Shown: positions 45,375 to 54,866 of the stretch, one piece after another
How positions within the stretch are numbered: position 1 is the first letter of the stretch
How the letters are laid out: each line of letters starts with the position of its first letter
Assembly: GCF_002056795.1 (NCBI RefSeq)
Contig: NZ_CP020104.1
Location: 434,001-498,000, forward strand
DNA from: Spirosoma aerolatum
GTDB taxonomy: Bacteria; Bacteroidota; Bacteroidia; Cytophagales; Spirosomataceae
Length of the DNA: 64,000 bases
Reading direction: 5' to 3'
Program-made: the position numbers and the translations under genes
The notes under the pieces: model-generated
What the model was told of the DNA's origin: nothing
The model's input: only the letters and a program-made list of their open reading frames with translations
The model's database searches: none

Positions 45375-47450
45375 ATGAAATCGTTACTGTTTACTCTTTT
45401 TCTCTTTTTAGTTGTTAAAATTGTTCAGGCTCAATCCGTGACCCTGAGCAACCCGGATCAGACCTACCTCATTTTTGAGAACTGTGCTGCCCTCCCGGTT
45501 GAGCCGGGACAAAAAATCACTATTGATTCCTTATTGCACCATCCAGAGAAGTACTCGTTTGCGCCCCTCAAGCAAACGTCCATTCTACCAAATGCCAACC
45601 GATTCTATTGGCTCAAGGTCGATCTGACTAATCCTACACCCGATAACTACTTCCTGCGTTTCCTCCAACTTGGCGACATGGTGTATAGGGGGTTTGAAGT
45701 AAACAAAAACCAATTAATTAACACGTGGCAGGTTGATTTAAATGGAGTGGCTACTACCAATCGATTTCAGCACAGTCGGGGTATTATCCCACTACAACTT
45801 CGAGAGGGGCAAACTCACACCTTATTCATTTATGTTCACCAGGACGGCATACCAACGTTACATGTTAGTGCTATGTCGTCGCAAATGCTGGCTGAGGATA
45901 CACATTACCAAGATCTATTTTATGGACTTGGGTACGGCTTTATCCTTATCATTACTATCTATAGTTTGCTACTAGGTATCCGTTTAAAAGATCGGGATAA
46001 TGTGCTTTACGCCATTGTCATTATTATATCGGGAATAAGCACAGCTCAGACTTATGGAGCCTTCTCCGAATTTCCGGGCAACTGGCCAATTGTGCTCAAG
46101 CATAATTACGGTGTTCTTTTAGGAGTTGGCAATTGCGTTAGTATTTTATTTACAATTTCCTTTTTACAGCTTCGGCAGCGAGCTAACGGGTTATATTGGG
46201 TAGGGAATGGCTTTTTAGGAATTTATGCCATTGGTAGCTTGGGTATACTGGGATTGTATCTGACAGGTGAACCAGATGGAAAGCTACAGTATTATTTTGC
46301 TTTGCTAATAACATTTACAGGGCTTTTGTTTCGTCTGATAGCAGGCATTGTCGTTTCAATGAAACGGTACGTGCCGGCCTTATTTTTCACCTTTGGCCAA
46401 TTCTCTTCGCTCACTTGTGTTACCATTTTTGCATTAAGTCAAGGTGGTGTGCTACCGTTTAATTTCTGGGCACGAAATAGTCTGGTTATCGGGTATATTG
46501 CCGAAATTATATGCTATCTGTTAGGGCTTACCTATAAGATCAATCAGCTTAAAAAGAAACAGGAGGAAGCTATCCTTGAGCAACTGCGGCTAACTCAGGA
46601 GAACCAAACCCTCATCGAAACGCAAAACCGGGTGCTGGAAGAAAAAGTCGAACAGCGCACGGCCGAACTCAAAGCCTCCCAGGCTCAACTCATTCAGAAA
46701 GAGAAACTCGCTAGCTTGGGCGAGCTAACCGCTGGCATCGCCCATGAGATTCAAAACCCGCTCAATTTCGTTAACAACTTCTCGGAGGTCTCTGCCGAGC
46801 TAATCCAAGAGCAGAAGGAAGCTTTAGCGAAAGGCGATCTGGACGAAGTTGGCTTCCTTGCCGATGACCTCACTCAGAATCTGCAAAAAATCGCTCACCA
46901 CGGCCGTCGTGCAGAAACCATCGTAAAAGGGATGCTGGAACACTCGCGGGCCAGTAGTGGCGAACGGCATCTGGCGGATCTTAATAAGCTGGCCGATGAG
47001 TACCTGCGCCTAGCGTATCAGGGCCAGCGAGCGAAAGATAATTCATTCACTTGTCAGCTAGTAACCTCATTTGACCCGACGATTCCTGCTGTTCATCTGG
47101 TTGGTCAGGATATGGGTCGGGTATTGCTGAATCTGTATAACAACGCATTTTACGCTGTTCGGCAACGGGAAAGGCAGCAGGGTAATGGTTTCCAGCCGGT
47201 GCTGGAGGTGAGCAGCTACAAGCAAAATGGCTATGTAAGCCTGCGAATCAAGGATAATGGGATCGGTATTCAGGAATCGGTCAAAGGCAAACTGTTTCAA
47301 CCTTTTTTCACGACCAAGCCACCGGGAGAAGGTACAGGATTAGGGCTGAGTCTGAGTTATGATATTGTCACGAAAGGTCATGCTGGGTCCTTACTTGTCG
47401 ATAGTCAGGAAGGCAATGGAGCCACCTTTATTGTGCAACTACCTAGTTAA
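45375..47450 (+). CDS. 7TMR-DISM sensor histidine kinase
   Basis: 691 residues from the ATG at 45375 (signal peptide MKSLLFTLFLFLVVKIVQAQ); an ATG at 45336 adds 13 non-signal residues. Periplasmic 7TMR-DISM extracellular domain (about 25-170), seven membrane helices (about 180-395), a coiled coil, then HisKA (ELTAGIAHEIQNPLNFVNNF) and HATPase (DNGIGI, GTGLGLSLSYDI). Strong resemblance to the minus-strand kinase at 51080-53236 in the transmitter part. Confidence 0.92.
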   Translation: MKSLLFTLFLFLVVKIVQAQSVTLSNPDQTYLIFENCAALPVEPGQKITIDSLLHHPEKYSFAPLKQTSILPNANRFYWLKVDLTNPTPDNYFLRFLQLGDMVYRGFEVNKNQLINTWQVDLNGVATTNRFQHSRGIIPLQLREGQTHTLFIYVHQDGIPTLHVSAMSSQMLAEDTHYQDLFYGLGYGFILIITIYSLLLGIRLKDRDNVLYAIVIIISGISTAQTYGAFSEFPGNWPIVLKHNYGVLLGVGNCVSILFTISFLQLRQRANGLYWVGNGFLGIYAIGSLGILGLYLTGEPDGKLQYYFALLITFTGLLFRLIAGIVVSMKRYVPALFFTFGQFSSLTCVTIFALSQGGVLPFNFWARNSLVIGYIAEIICYLLGLTYKINQLKKKQEEAILEQLRLTQENQTLIETQNRVLEEKVEQRTAELKASQAQLIQKEKLASLGELTAGIAHEIQNPLNFVNNFSEVSAELIQEQKEALAKGDLDEVGFLADDLTQNLQKIAHHGRRAETIVKGMLEHSRASSGERHLADLNKLADEYLRLAYQGQRAKDNSFTCQLVTSFDPTIPAVHLVGQDMGRVLLNLYNNAFYAVRQRERQQGNGFQPVLEVSSYKQNGYVSLRIKDNGIGIQESVKGKLFQPFFTTKPPGEGTGLGLSLSYDIVTKGHAGSLLVDSQEGNGATFIVQLPS

Positions 47451-47517
47451 CCATTCGCTAGTCGTAGCCAATCGATCTCACTAATCGATAGGGCACTTCA
47501 GCCTTTATATTACCCAG

Positions 47518-47583
47518 AATTAGCAGTATTTGACCCAAATGTGACAGCGTAACTGAGCTGCTGAGAAGACTTTTGTTCTATCC
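47518..47583. repeat. Leader repeat, copy A
   Basis: 66-bp imperfect direct repeat of 47953-48018, about 80% identical with no gap. Copy B lies just before the LolA-like gene, so it looks like a promoter or leader; copy A would have served a gene now reduced to a fragment. This sits in the 598-bp stretch 47451-48048, which otherwise holds no full gene. Confidence 0.7.
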
Positions 47584-47644
47584 GTATCGGACGAATCTAT
47601 TGCTTTTTTCACGAGAACACATATAACCTGCTCTCCGTTTCGTG

Positions 47645-47752
47645 ATGCAGACGAACCAATCCAGATTGCTTTATTGGACTTTACGTATATTGGCTATAGT
47701 TAGCTTTTATTCACTTGCTTACTGGGTAAGTCATTATCTACTGAAGGGTTAA
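47645..47752 (+). pseudogene. Short membrane-protein fragment behind leader copy A
   Basis: 35 residues, MQTNQSRLLYWTLRILAIVS... then a stop. The sequence resembles the first helix of a DoxX-like membrane protein, but the rest is missing and the downstream bases have no open frame. It may be the remnant of the gene once driven by repeat A. It could also be chance. Confidence 0.3.
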
Positions 47753-47952
47753 TAAACACGTCCCTATATGCTAAATAGGCCCCCTATTTCATGGCACGTT
47801 CTCCATTCATGAGGATTACCTGGAACCAGTTTGCTGATCAAAGCACAGTTCATTTCAGCTAGCTATCCTGAAAAGATCTAGTATCCGTTTTGACATTCAA
47901 TTTCTTACCTGTGCAAAGAGCTATACCGGCTTGTGGACTATTCATTTCTCAA

Positions 47953-48018
47953 AATTGCCAGCATCTGACCCAAAATTGACAGCTTAACTAAGACGTCGAG
48001 AAGACCTTTGTTCTGTTC
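47953..48018. repeat. Leader repeat, copy B
   Basis: Second copy of the 66-bp repeat, ending 30 bp before the ATG of the LolA-like gene. Both copies keep TGACCC, TGACAG, TAACT and GAGAAGAC in the same spacing. Confidence 0.7.
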
Positions 48019-48048
48019 AAAACACAAAACCAGACCTCTAAACAAATC

Positions 48049-48741
48049 ATGAAAAAGCTAGCCATAGCCCTGCTCCTGATCTCCTCCGTTTGTATGACCA
48101 CGACAATCAATGCTCAGAACCTATCAACCGCCGAAGACGTACTGAATGCGTATTATAAAGCGATCGGCGGGAAGAAAGCCCTACTGAACATCAAAGACCT
48201 TAGTTGGAAAGGTGCTTCAGGAGGCAACGGCGCTTCCTTTCCGGCTGTTGGTACGTACAAGGTTCCGTTCAAACAGGTTATCACATCGAGTACACCGCAG
48301 GGCCAGGTTGTATACAAATTTATTTGTGATGGCAAGGATGCCACGATGCTTATAGGCAGCAACAAAGTCCCTATGAGTCGCGCAGTAATGGATCGTTATA
48401 TATTGACCTTGCAGATGATGCCCGAGTTGTGTTTAGCCGATCGGGGCGTAAAAACCACCTTTGCTGGTAAGGAATCGGTTGAAGGCAAGGAAGCCTACAA
48501 ACTTACGCACACCATGCCCGACGGCAGCACCTGGCATACATATTATGATACCCAAACAGGCCTAAAAGTAAAGCTCTATGTACCAGGGCAATCGGTTGGG
48601 GAGATAAACCTCTACGCCGACTATCGGGACGTAAACGGCATCAAACTTCCGTTCGTGCTTTATCCGGGAACGGGCACGCTTAAAATAGAAAGCTACCAGT
48701 TAAACACTGGTATTAGTGATGATGAGTTTGTCATAAAGTGA
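48049..48741 (+). CDS. LolA-like exported protein
   Basis: 230 residues. Signal peptide MKKLAIALLLISSVCMTTTINAQ. Conserved start of the family: AEDVLNAYYKAIGGKKALLNIKDL, then a half-barrel of beta strands (FAGKESVEGKEAYKLTHTMPDG, YYDTQTGLKVKLYVPG, DYRDVNGIKLPFVLYPG). It resembles outer-membrane lipoprotein-sorting-like proteins, which sit next to processing proteases in other species; here no such partner is present. Function unknown. Confidence 0.82.
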   Translation: MKKLAIALLLISSVCMTTTINAQNLSTAEDVLNAYYKAIGGKKALLNIKDLSWKGASGGNGASFPAVGTYKVPFKQVITSSTPQGQVVYKFICDGKDATMLIGSNKVPMSRAVMDRYILTLQMMPELCLADRGVKTTFAGKESVEGKEAYKLTHTMPDGSTWHTYYDTQTGLKVKLYVPGQSVGEINLYADYRDVNGIKLPFVLYPGTGTLKIESYQLNTGISDDEFVIK

Positions 48742-48805
48742 ACTCATTCCTTTATGCCCTTACAATCAACTAATTACTGATTGCCTAATCCTAAATCCTC
48801 TATTG

Positions 48806-50083
48806 ATGAAAACTATATATGCAATTGATCGACCTGTATTATCTAACCGTATTTACATTCTGGACACCTTACGGGGATTTGCGCTCTTGGGCATTGCGGT
48901 TGTGCATTTTGGCGGACATTTTTTAGCAACAGTCCCTCCTCCTTCGCTCCACCCTTACAATCCGGTTTCGCCTTCCGACTTTTCTGCGTTAGACATACTG
49001 GTCGATCAGATGCAGTCGATTTTTTTCTGGGGAATACCATTCCCTATATTCTCGCTCTTATTTGGTATCAGCTTCTTTATCCAGATGGATCAGACGGCTA
49101 AAATAGGGCAGCCTTTTGTTTGGCGAATGGTCTGGCGTTTGGTCGTACTTTTCGGAATTGGGTATGTTCATAGTCTCTTTTATACAGGCGATGTACTAAT
49201 GATGTATGCTGTGCTTGGGTTGCTTCTGATTCCATTAAGACGGGCTAGAAATTGGGTTTTGTTAGGGATCGGCTTGTTTTTTACTTTTAATATGCCCTGG
49301 TTTCTTCTTCGAGTTGGATCCGTATTATCTCCACCCAATGCAGCTCAGGTAGCTGCTAGTAAAGCCTTTCTGGTCAATTTTATGAAGCTGGCCGAAGTAG
49401 AATATTATACCAAACAAAATGGTTCCTTGGCCGACATTATGAGTTTAACGGCAAGTATTGGCGTGAAAAATGTGTTTTTTGGGCAGTTTGTAACAGGTAG
49501 GATGTTTATATCCTTTGGATTGTTTGTGCTGGGACTATGGGTTGGTCGGCAACGTTTGTTTACAGATACCCCCAATCATCGCGCTATTTTCCGTTCACTA
49601 TTACTTATATCCAGTATAATTGCTATCCTTTCAACGGCTATATGGGCCTATCTGACCAATGCTCTTTCAGGCTGGGCACCTTTACCTGGCTGGCAGGAAG
49701 TATTTGCTCAAACAGCTTACACAACTCAATGGGTGTCATTAACAGCCGTATACATAGCTGGGGTTACCCTTCTGATTTGGCATAAACAGGCCCGGTTCCT
49801 ACAACCCCTGATTCTGACAGGAAGAATGGGACTGACTCTATATATCGGTCTATCTATTGTTGGCGCACTGATTTATATGGGTTACGGACTTGGTCAATTA
49901 GGCAAGTTAGGCATGGCCGCTTCAGTAGGCTTAGGTATAATTACTTTTGGGGTTTTCACAGTGTTTGCCAATCGATGGTTTGTCTACTATCAGTATGGGC
50001 CGATAGAATGGCTCTGGCGTACATTGACCCATTGGAAAATCCAACCCTGGCGAAGAAAAACAACCGATCTGATTGCTGCTTAG
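48806..50083 (+). CDS. DUF418 (YeiB-family) membrane protein
   Basis: 425 residues from the ATG at 48806 (a TTG one codon earlier is also open). About nine membrane helices. Family signatures: YILDTLRGFALLGIAVVHF and PFPIFSLLFGISFFIQMDQ. The C-terminal DUF418 part has GRMGLTLYIGLSIVGALIY. The role is not established; the fold is related to membrane acyltransferases. It is followed after 58 bp by a ruined acyltransferase gene. Confidence 0.88.
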   Translation: MKTIYAIDRPVLSNRIYILDTLRGFALLGIAVVHFGGHFLATVPPPSLHPYNPVSPSDFSALDILVDQMQSIFFWGIPFPIFSLLFGISFFIQMDQTAKIGQPFVWRMVWRLVVLFGIGYVHSLFYTGDVLMMYAVLGLLLIPLRRARNWVLLGIGLFFTFNMPWFLLRVGSVLSPPNAAQVAASKAFLVNFMKLAEVEYYTKQNGSLADIMSLTASIGVKNVFFGQFVTGRMFISFGLFVLGLWVGRQRLFTDTPNHRAIFRSLLLISSIIAILSTAIWAYLTNALSGWAPLPGWQEVFAQTAYTTQWVSLTAVYIAGVTLLIWHKQARFLQPLILTGRMGLTLYIGLSIVGALIYMGYGLGQLGKLGMAASVGLGIITFGVFTVFANRWFVYYQYGPIEWLWRTLTHWKIQPWRRKTTDLIAA

Positions 50084-50141
50084 CCTTCCCTAATACATCG
50101 GCAATTCGTTAAGATTAAGTCCCGGCTTATAGACTCTACCA

Positions 50142-50885
50142 ATGAAAACCAATCAAATACAAAACAGCGAACGCGTCTATGGACGCGATGCCTCACGTGT
50201 TGTCATGATGCTTCCTGGCATTGTCATTCATAGTTCGCCAGCCTACATGGCACTAAAACTGAGTTATGGCCACTCTCTGATCCAGCCAAGAGCTTATTCT
50301 TTAACCTGATTGCCTAGCTTTCAGATGCCTGTGTTTTTTGTGGCATCTGGCTTTTTTGCCGCTTTGCTTTTGCACCGAAAAGGGCCTAATGTGATCTACT
50401 TAATCGGTTCAAACGGATTGTACTGCCGTTGCTGGCTTGTAGGCTGATCGTAAATCAGCTAGAGGCCTTTGTCTTTGCCTACTTAGGAGCCAAACTTATT
50501 CAGGCGCCTTCGCCACAGCAAATTGGCTGGGAAGCTTCAGTAACCGGCCAGTTTCTTTCACATGGGGCAATTGTGTTTTTTGTATTTTCTGGCTCTGTAT
50601 GCGTTTTCTGGCGTTTTTCAACCGGTACTCACCTCAGTTAAATTATTTGGTGGATGCGTCTTACTGGGTATATATCGTTCACCTACCTATAATCACATTC
50701 GTAGTCGGGCTGCTTTTTGATGCTCCGCTGTCCGTCTTTTTAAAGTTTTTCATTACCTTTTTTGCTACTTGTCTCCTTTCGCTGGTCAGTTATCACTACC
50801 TGGTACGAGGCACCTTTGTTGGCCTATTCCTGAATGGGAAAGTGCATAAGAAAAAAGTATTTACTCCAGAAGAAGTCGCGCTTTA
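50142..50885 (+). pseudogene. Decayed membrane acyltransferase
   Basis: Pieces in several frames read as an acyltransferase-3/OpgC-like protein: YGRDASRVVMMLPGIVIHSS, then a stop, then MPVFFVASGFFAALLLHRKG, then in another frame RIVLPLLACRLIVNQLEAFV, and a long C-terminal piece with YLVDASYWVYIVHLPIITFV. At least one stop and three frame changes break it, and the total is shorter than the usual 350-400 residues, so sequence is also missing. The gene is dead unless the errors come from sequencing. Confidence 0.8.
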
Positions 50886-50933
50886 ACCAGATTAGTTAAG
50901 AAGCTGTTTACACGTTTTAAGCTGAAGGCTAAA

Positions 50934-51029
50934 CCTTTTTCTGTTATAACGACCGGAGGGAGGAATCTCAAACTTTCCTGATTGGCAGGTTTGGAATACC
51001 TTCTTCTGGCCGGAATGACAGAAAATAGG
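50934..51029. repeat. MITE-like imperfect palindrome with TGTCATTCC end
   Basis: About 96 bp. The terminal arms 50934-50956 and 51010-51029 pair (CCTTTTTCTGTTAT... against CCTATTTTCTGTCATTCCGG), and inner segments also pair around CCTGATTGGCAGG. It lies between the acyltransferase ruin and the kinase. The TGTCATTCC end resembles intergenic repeats common in Bacteroidetes. Confidence 0.5.
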
Positions 51030-51079
51030 TATATAAAGCCCAGTTTCAATCGATAAAAGGGGCTTATCAGACGTAGTAT

Positions 51080-53236
51080 CTAGGCAACAGGAAGCGATAT
51101 AGTAAACGCTGTATATTGCTCCGGTTCCGTCTCTACATTAAGTAACCCATTATGGCCTTTCGAAATAATATCGTAACTAAGCGATAGGCCAAGACCCGTT
51201 CCTTCGCCAGTAGGTTTAGTAGTAAAGAAAGGCTGAAAGATTTTATTTCGAACCCCGTCAGGAATGCCAATACCATTATCTTTTATCCGAATAACCAGCT
51301 GTTCATGATCCTGAGCTGTTTGTACAGAAACGGTGGGTACGAAGCCAGCGGTAGATTTACTTTTTTCCTGAACCGCATAAAAAGCATTATTGAACAAGTT
51401 GACCAGCACGCGCCCAATGTCCTCTGGAACCAGTTTAATGGTTGGTAGATTGGGGGCGAAATCAGTAACCAATTGAACATTAAAGGCCTTGTCCTTCGCC
51501 CGGATACCATGATAGGCTAGTCGGAGATATTCATCGACAAGACTATTTAGGTCGGTAGACTGTTTCTGTCCTGAGCTGGCCCGGCTGTGTTGAAGCATTC
51601 CACGAACAATGCTGGCGGCTCGTTTGCCATGATCGCTGATTTTCTGAACATTTTGACTCAGATCGCTTAGTAAATCGGTTTCCAACTCTTCATCACGCTG
51701 ATCGATAGGCTTTTCTCGTTCTTCGTTCAATTCCTCCACTAATTCGACCGATACCTCTGCAAAGTTGTTTACGAAGTTGAGCGGATTCTGAATTTCATGG
51801 GCAATGCCTGCCGTGAGTTCACCCAGCGAAGCCAGCTTTTCCCGCTGAATGAGTTGGTCCTGGGTGGTCTTTAGTTCGTCCAGCGACTTGTGGAGTTCAG
51901 CCGTTCGTTTCTGGACCTGCTCTTCGAGTAGTTCGTTCTGACGAGCCAGAATCTGTTGTTTCTCTTGCTCCTGCGCCAGTGTCCGGGCCGATAATTGCTC
52001 TACTTCGCGCAGGTTGTCGCCCAAGGCTTTGTAAGTTCGGGTATAATCGCGCACCAGCGAAAGCGATAGCCCAACCGGAATACTGAACATAGCTACCGCG
52101 CTGAGCGCAATATCGATTGCTAGCATGTATTCCATATTAAAATGAATGGCGCTTTCTAAAATGCCTGCACTTACGGAGAACACGATAACCAGCAGGAAGC
52201 AATACAAAGCAGTTTTAAGCGAGTTCCAGGGCAATCGGGCGTCGGCATCCTTGCTTTTTCGGCCTTTCCAACTAACCCGTATGTAGTCGATAAGAACCAG
52301 TATGAATGGAATGCCGACTAGTTCATTCTGAGGAGTACCTACGAAAAGACGGTACATCTGGGTAGCCACTACTACAAAAACCACTGTGTAATAGATCCAG
52401 GTGCGCCGTAAATGCAGATACTGATAAACAGCTGTGAGCAGCAAGACAAAGCCTGCGTGAAGGCTTAAATCGCTGATCATATCGGTAATAGAAATATACG
52501 TAAGCGTACCGATGTAATTATCCAGCTCAGGCGTAGCAAAAATCAATGCGAAAAAAAGCATTGTCAAGGCCAGAGTTCGGTTTATAGACTGGCTCCGATT
52601 GGCGCGATAGAATAAAAAGTGGAGGAGTGCCAAAATGGCAAAAACGCCAGTAAAGCACCCATTGAGTATTGATGTCCAGTGGGCTTCGCTAACTACGGTG
52701 TTGCCAGCCTGATCGGCAGGTAAAATATCAATTCTGATTAGGTCAACGTCGGTTGATGGCTGAATAACCGGATCCTGCCGAATCTGGTAACGCACCGCCA
52801 GTACATGCCGGTTAGTATCGGCCAACTGAAACGGAATGAACTGAACCAATCGCTGTGTCCCTCCGGAGTCGAAACGAGGTGGTTTGAGTACAGCCAACAA
52901 CCGCCCATCGAGGTATAGTTCGGAGGCACCGAACTGTTGAACGACTAGCTGAAGCGGATGGTTAAGACGCTTCGGACGGGCAGCGATAACCTGGCGAAAC
53001 CATGCTTTATGGCCCGGCCCTATATCTTTAGTAAGTTTAGTGGCATTGATGTCGATTAAAACTTTCCACTGACGGTCGTTGTACGCAGAATCGGCCCAGT
53101 GAAGATTATCGCCAGACTTAAAACGCCATTTAGATCGCTTTACGTCATCGTCACCACGCGTAATACGGATGCCTTGTCCGAAGGCGATATTCGTCATCAG
53201 GCACGCATAAATCAACCAAAGTAATCGTCGGTTCAT
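51080..53236 (-). CDS. 7TMR-DISM-like sensor histidine kinase
   Basis: 718 residues. Signal peptide MNRRLLWLIYACLMTNIAFGQ, an extracellular beta-sandwich (about 25-185, with VVQQFGASELYLDGRLLA), seven membrane helices (about 195-400), a coiled coil, HisKA (ELTAGIAHEIQNPLNFVNNF) and HATPase (DNGIGIPDGVR, GTGLGLSLSYDI). The transmitter is a close paralogue of the plus-strand kinase at 45375, while the sensor part differs. No response regulator is adjacent. Confidence 0.92.
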   Translation of the reverse strand: MNRRLLWLIYACLMTNIAFGQGIRITRGDDDVKRSKWRFKSGDNLHWADSAYNDRQWKVLIDINATKLTKDIGPGHKAWFRQVIAARPKRLNHPLQLVVQQFGASELYLDGRLLAVLKPPRFDSGGTQRLVQFIPFQLADTNRHVLAVRYQIRQDPVIQPSTDVDLIRIDILPADQAGNTVVSEAHWTSILNGCFTGVFAILALLHFLFYRANRSQSINRTLALTMLFFALIFATPELDNYIGTLTYISITDMISDLSLHAGFVLLLTAVYQYLHLRRTWIYYTVVFVVVATQMYRLFVGTPQNELVGIPFILVLIDYIRVSWKGRKSKDADARLPWNSLKTALYCFLLVIVFSVSAGILESAIHFNMEYMLAIDIALSAVAMFSIPVGLSLSLVRDYTRTYKALGDNLREVEQLSARTLAQEQEKQQILARQNELLEEQVQKRTAELHKSLDELKTTQDQLIQREKLASLGELTAGIAHEIQNPLNFVNNFAEVSVELVEELNEEREKPIDQRDEELETDLLSDLSQNVQKISDHGKRAASIVRGMLQHSRASSGQKQSTDLNSLVDEYLRLAYHGIRAKDKAFNVQLVTDFAPNLPTIKLVPEDIGRVLVNLFNNAFYAVQEKSKSTAGFVPTVSVQTAQDHEQLVIRIKDNGIGIPDGVRNKIFQPFFTTKPTGEGTGLGLSLSYDIISKGHNGLLNVETEPEQYTAFTISLPVA

Positions 53237-53397
53237 TGGAGTAGGAACGCCTATTCGTTTGTTTTGCTAAAGGTGGGCTATTGGGCCTGTCAATTGGTTA
53301 ATAAGGCATGCAATAGAATAAAGAAAAGTAAGCCTAAATCGGGAGTAAACTAATCTTTAGGGCCAATTTGTTATCTAAGTACAAAAAGCATACTCCA

Positions 53398-54018
53398 TTG
53401 AAAACAGGTAATCGAATCGGTCTCTCACTAGGTATACTGCTCATGCTGGCAGCTACAGTAGTGGTATATGCCCAGCCGAAAGGCTATAATATTGGTGATG
53501 CTGTTGGTGATTTTCGCCTGAAAAATGTGGATGGGCGGACCATCTCTCTGGCTGATTACCGTTCGCAAAAAGGACTAATCGTTGTGTTTACCAGCAACCA
53601 TTGTCCGTTTGCGAAAGCTTACGAAGATCGGGTTATTGGACTGGATCGAAAATTTGCTCCGCAAGGCTACCCTGTTCTGGCCATTATGCCAAACGATCCG
53701 GCGGCCTATGAAGAAGATTCGTTTGACAAGATGAAAGCGCGTGCTCAGGAAAAAGACTATGGATTTGCGTATGTGATTGATGAAACCCAGAACATTGCCC
53801 GCGCTTTTGGCGCAATCCGTACTCCTCAGGTATATGTGTTGAACCAGAAAGATGGCCAGTTTTTTCTTGAATATATAGGAACGATTGACGACAACCCACA
53901 GGATAGTGCCAGTGTGCATCGCCGTTATGTCGATGAGGCCGTAGGTAGTCTGCTGACAGGTAAACCTGTTCAATCGCCGATTACAAAGCCGATTGGCTGC
54001 GCAATTAATTGGAAGTAG
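53398..54018 (+). CDS. Exported redoxin/thioredoxin-family protein with lone NHCPF cysteine
   Basis: 206 residues from the TTG at 53398, which gives a good signal peptide (KTGNRIGLSLGILLMLAATV...YAQ); a TTG at 53368 adds ten residues. Thioredoxin-fold redoxin with VVFTSNHCPFAKAYEDRV: only one active-site Cys, not CxxC. Later parts VIDETQNIARAFGAIRTPQVYVL are typical. This branch is often annotated peroxiredoxin or thioredoxin-like; the partner is unknown. A 25-bp palindrome follows. Confidence 0.8.
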   Translation: MKTGNRIGLSLGILLMLAATVVVYAQPKGYNIGDAVGDFRLKNVDGRTISLADYRSQKGLIVVFTSNHCPFAKAYEDRVIGLDRKFAPQGYPVLAIMPNDPAAYEEDSFDKMKARAQEKDYGFAYVIDETQNIARAFGAIRTPQVYVLNQKDGQFFLEYIGTIDDNPQDSASVHRRYVDEAVGSLLTGKPVQSPITKPIGCAINWK

Positions 54019-54021
54019 GCT

Positions 54022-54085
54022 AACCCCTGCAAAGACATATAGCCGATTGGTGTCCCCCTTTCGGCTATATGTCTTTGCAGGGGTT
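54022..54085. repeat. 25-bp perfect inverted repeat
   Basis: Arms 54022-54046 and 54061-54085 are perfect complements, with a 14-nt loop. It begins 3 bp after the redoxin stop. No T-run follows, so it may be a transcript-end stabiliser or a mobile palindrome rather than a plain terminator. Confidence 0.7.
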
Positions 54086-54146
54086 CCTCCTGTTCTGGCA
54101 CATCGTTTGTCAAACTGGTTTGTGAAATCAAACTACACAAACTACT

Positions 54147-54692
54147 ATGAAAAAGCCCGTGTTAATTTTTACGCAAATCAGACATGTAGCAGGTACGCTA
54201 CTCCTCGTTGCCTCATTGGCGCTGTTGCAGGCTTGTGGCTCCGACGGCAAAAAAGAATCGCGTACGGAAGATGCGCTGGAAAAAACAGGTGATGCCATTT
54301 CGGCTGATACTAAAGAGGCTACCGAAGAGGCAAAAGAAGATTTGAAAGAAGCTGGCGATAAAGCCAAAGACAAATCGGAAGAGATTAGTGCTGATTTTAA
54401 GCGTGAACGGGATGAAGCTGTTGCTAAAATGCAGGTTCAGAAAGAAAAATTAGACGCTAAAATTGATGAATTAAAAGCGAAAGCCGATAAGCAGAAGGAT
54501 AAGGCTAAAGCCGAAACTGAGCGCCAAAAAGCCAAGCTGGAAGATGAACGTAAAGAGCTTTCGGAAGATATTGATAATGCAAAAAATGCCACAGCTGATG
54601 CCTGGAAGGATGTAAAAAAAGGCTTTAAGCGCGCCGGACGCGATATTGGCGATGCCTTCGATAAGGCAGGGGAGAAGCTCAAGAAAGAGTAA
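54147..54692 (+). CDS. Coiled-coil lipoprotein rich in Lys, Glu and Ala
   Basis: 181 residues. Lipobox LALLQAC with Cys30. After it, residues 40-181 are almost entirely charged helix with heptad-like KAKDKSEEI / KLDAKIDELKAKADKQKDK segments and no aromatic core, ending GDAFDKAGEKLKKE. Resembles YtxH-type or LEA-like stress lipoproteins; function unknown. A terminator hairpin follows. Confidence 0.75.
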   Translation: MKKPVLIFTQIRHVAGTLLLVASLALLQACGSDGKKESRTEDALEKTGDAISADTKEATEEAKEDLKEAGDKAKDKSEEISADFKRERDEAVAKMQVQKEKLDAKIDELKAKADKQKDKAKAETERQKAKLEDERKELSEDIDNAKNATADAWKDVKKGFKRAGRDIGDAFDKAGEKLKKE

Positions 54693-54714
54693 TCGGACAC
54701 AATAAATTTGCGGG

Positions 54715-54748
54715 AAAGGTGCTAACTCACTGAAAAGTTGGCACCTTT
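54715..54748 (+). terminator. Terminator after coiled-coil lipoprotein
   Basis: 13-bp arms (54715-54727, 54736-54748) with one mismatch and an 8-nt loop, ending CCTTTTA. Confidence 0.65.
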
Positions 54749-54808
54749 TATGCTTTAAGGGGTGTAGAATCCGCTCCTCACTTTTGAGGATAGATATACA
54801 GTTACTAC

Positions 54809-54839
54809 TTGTATTCCAGCGAGGAAAATTGTTATTTTG
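54809..54839 (+). promoter_or_regulatory. Candidate Bacteroidetes promoter for ppiD
   Basis: TTG at 54809-54811, a 20-base spacer, then TTATTTTG at 54832-54839, which differs from the TAnnTTTG consensus at one base. The predicted start is about 20 bp before the ppiD ATG. Confidence 0.45.
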
Positions 54840-54866
54840 CGGGCTAAATTGTCTGTTAAAAGCGAA

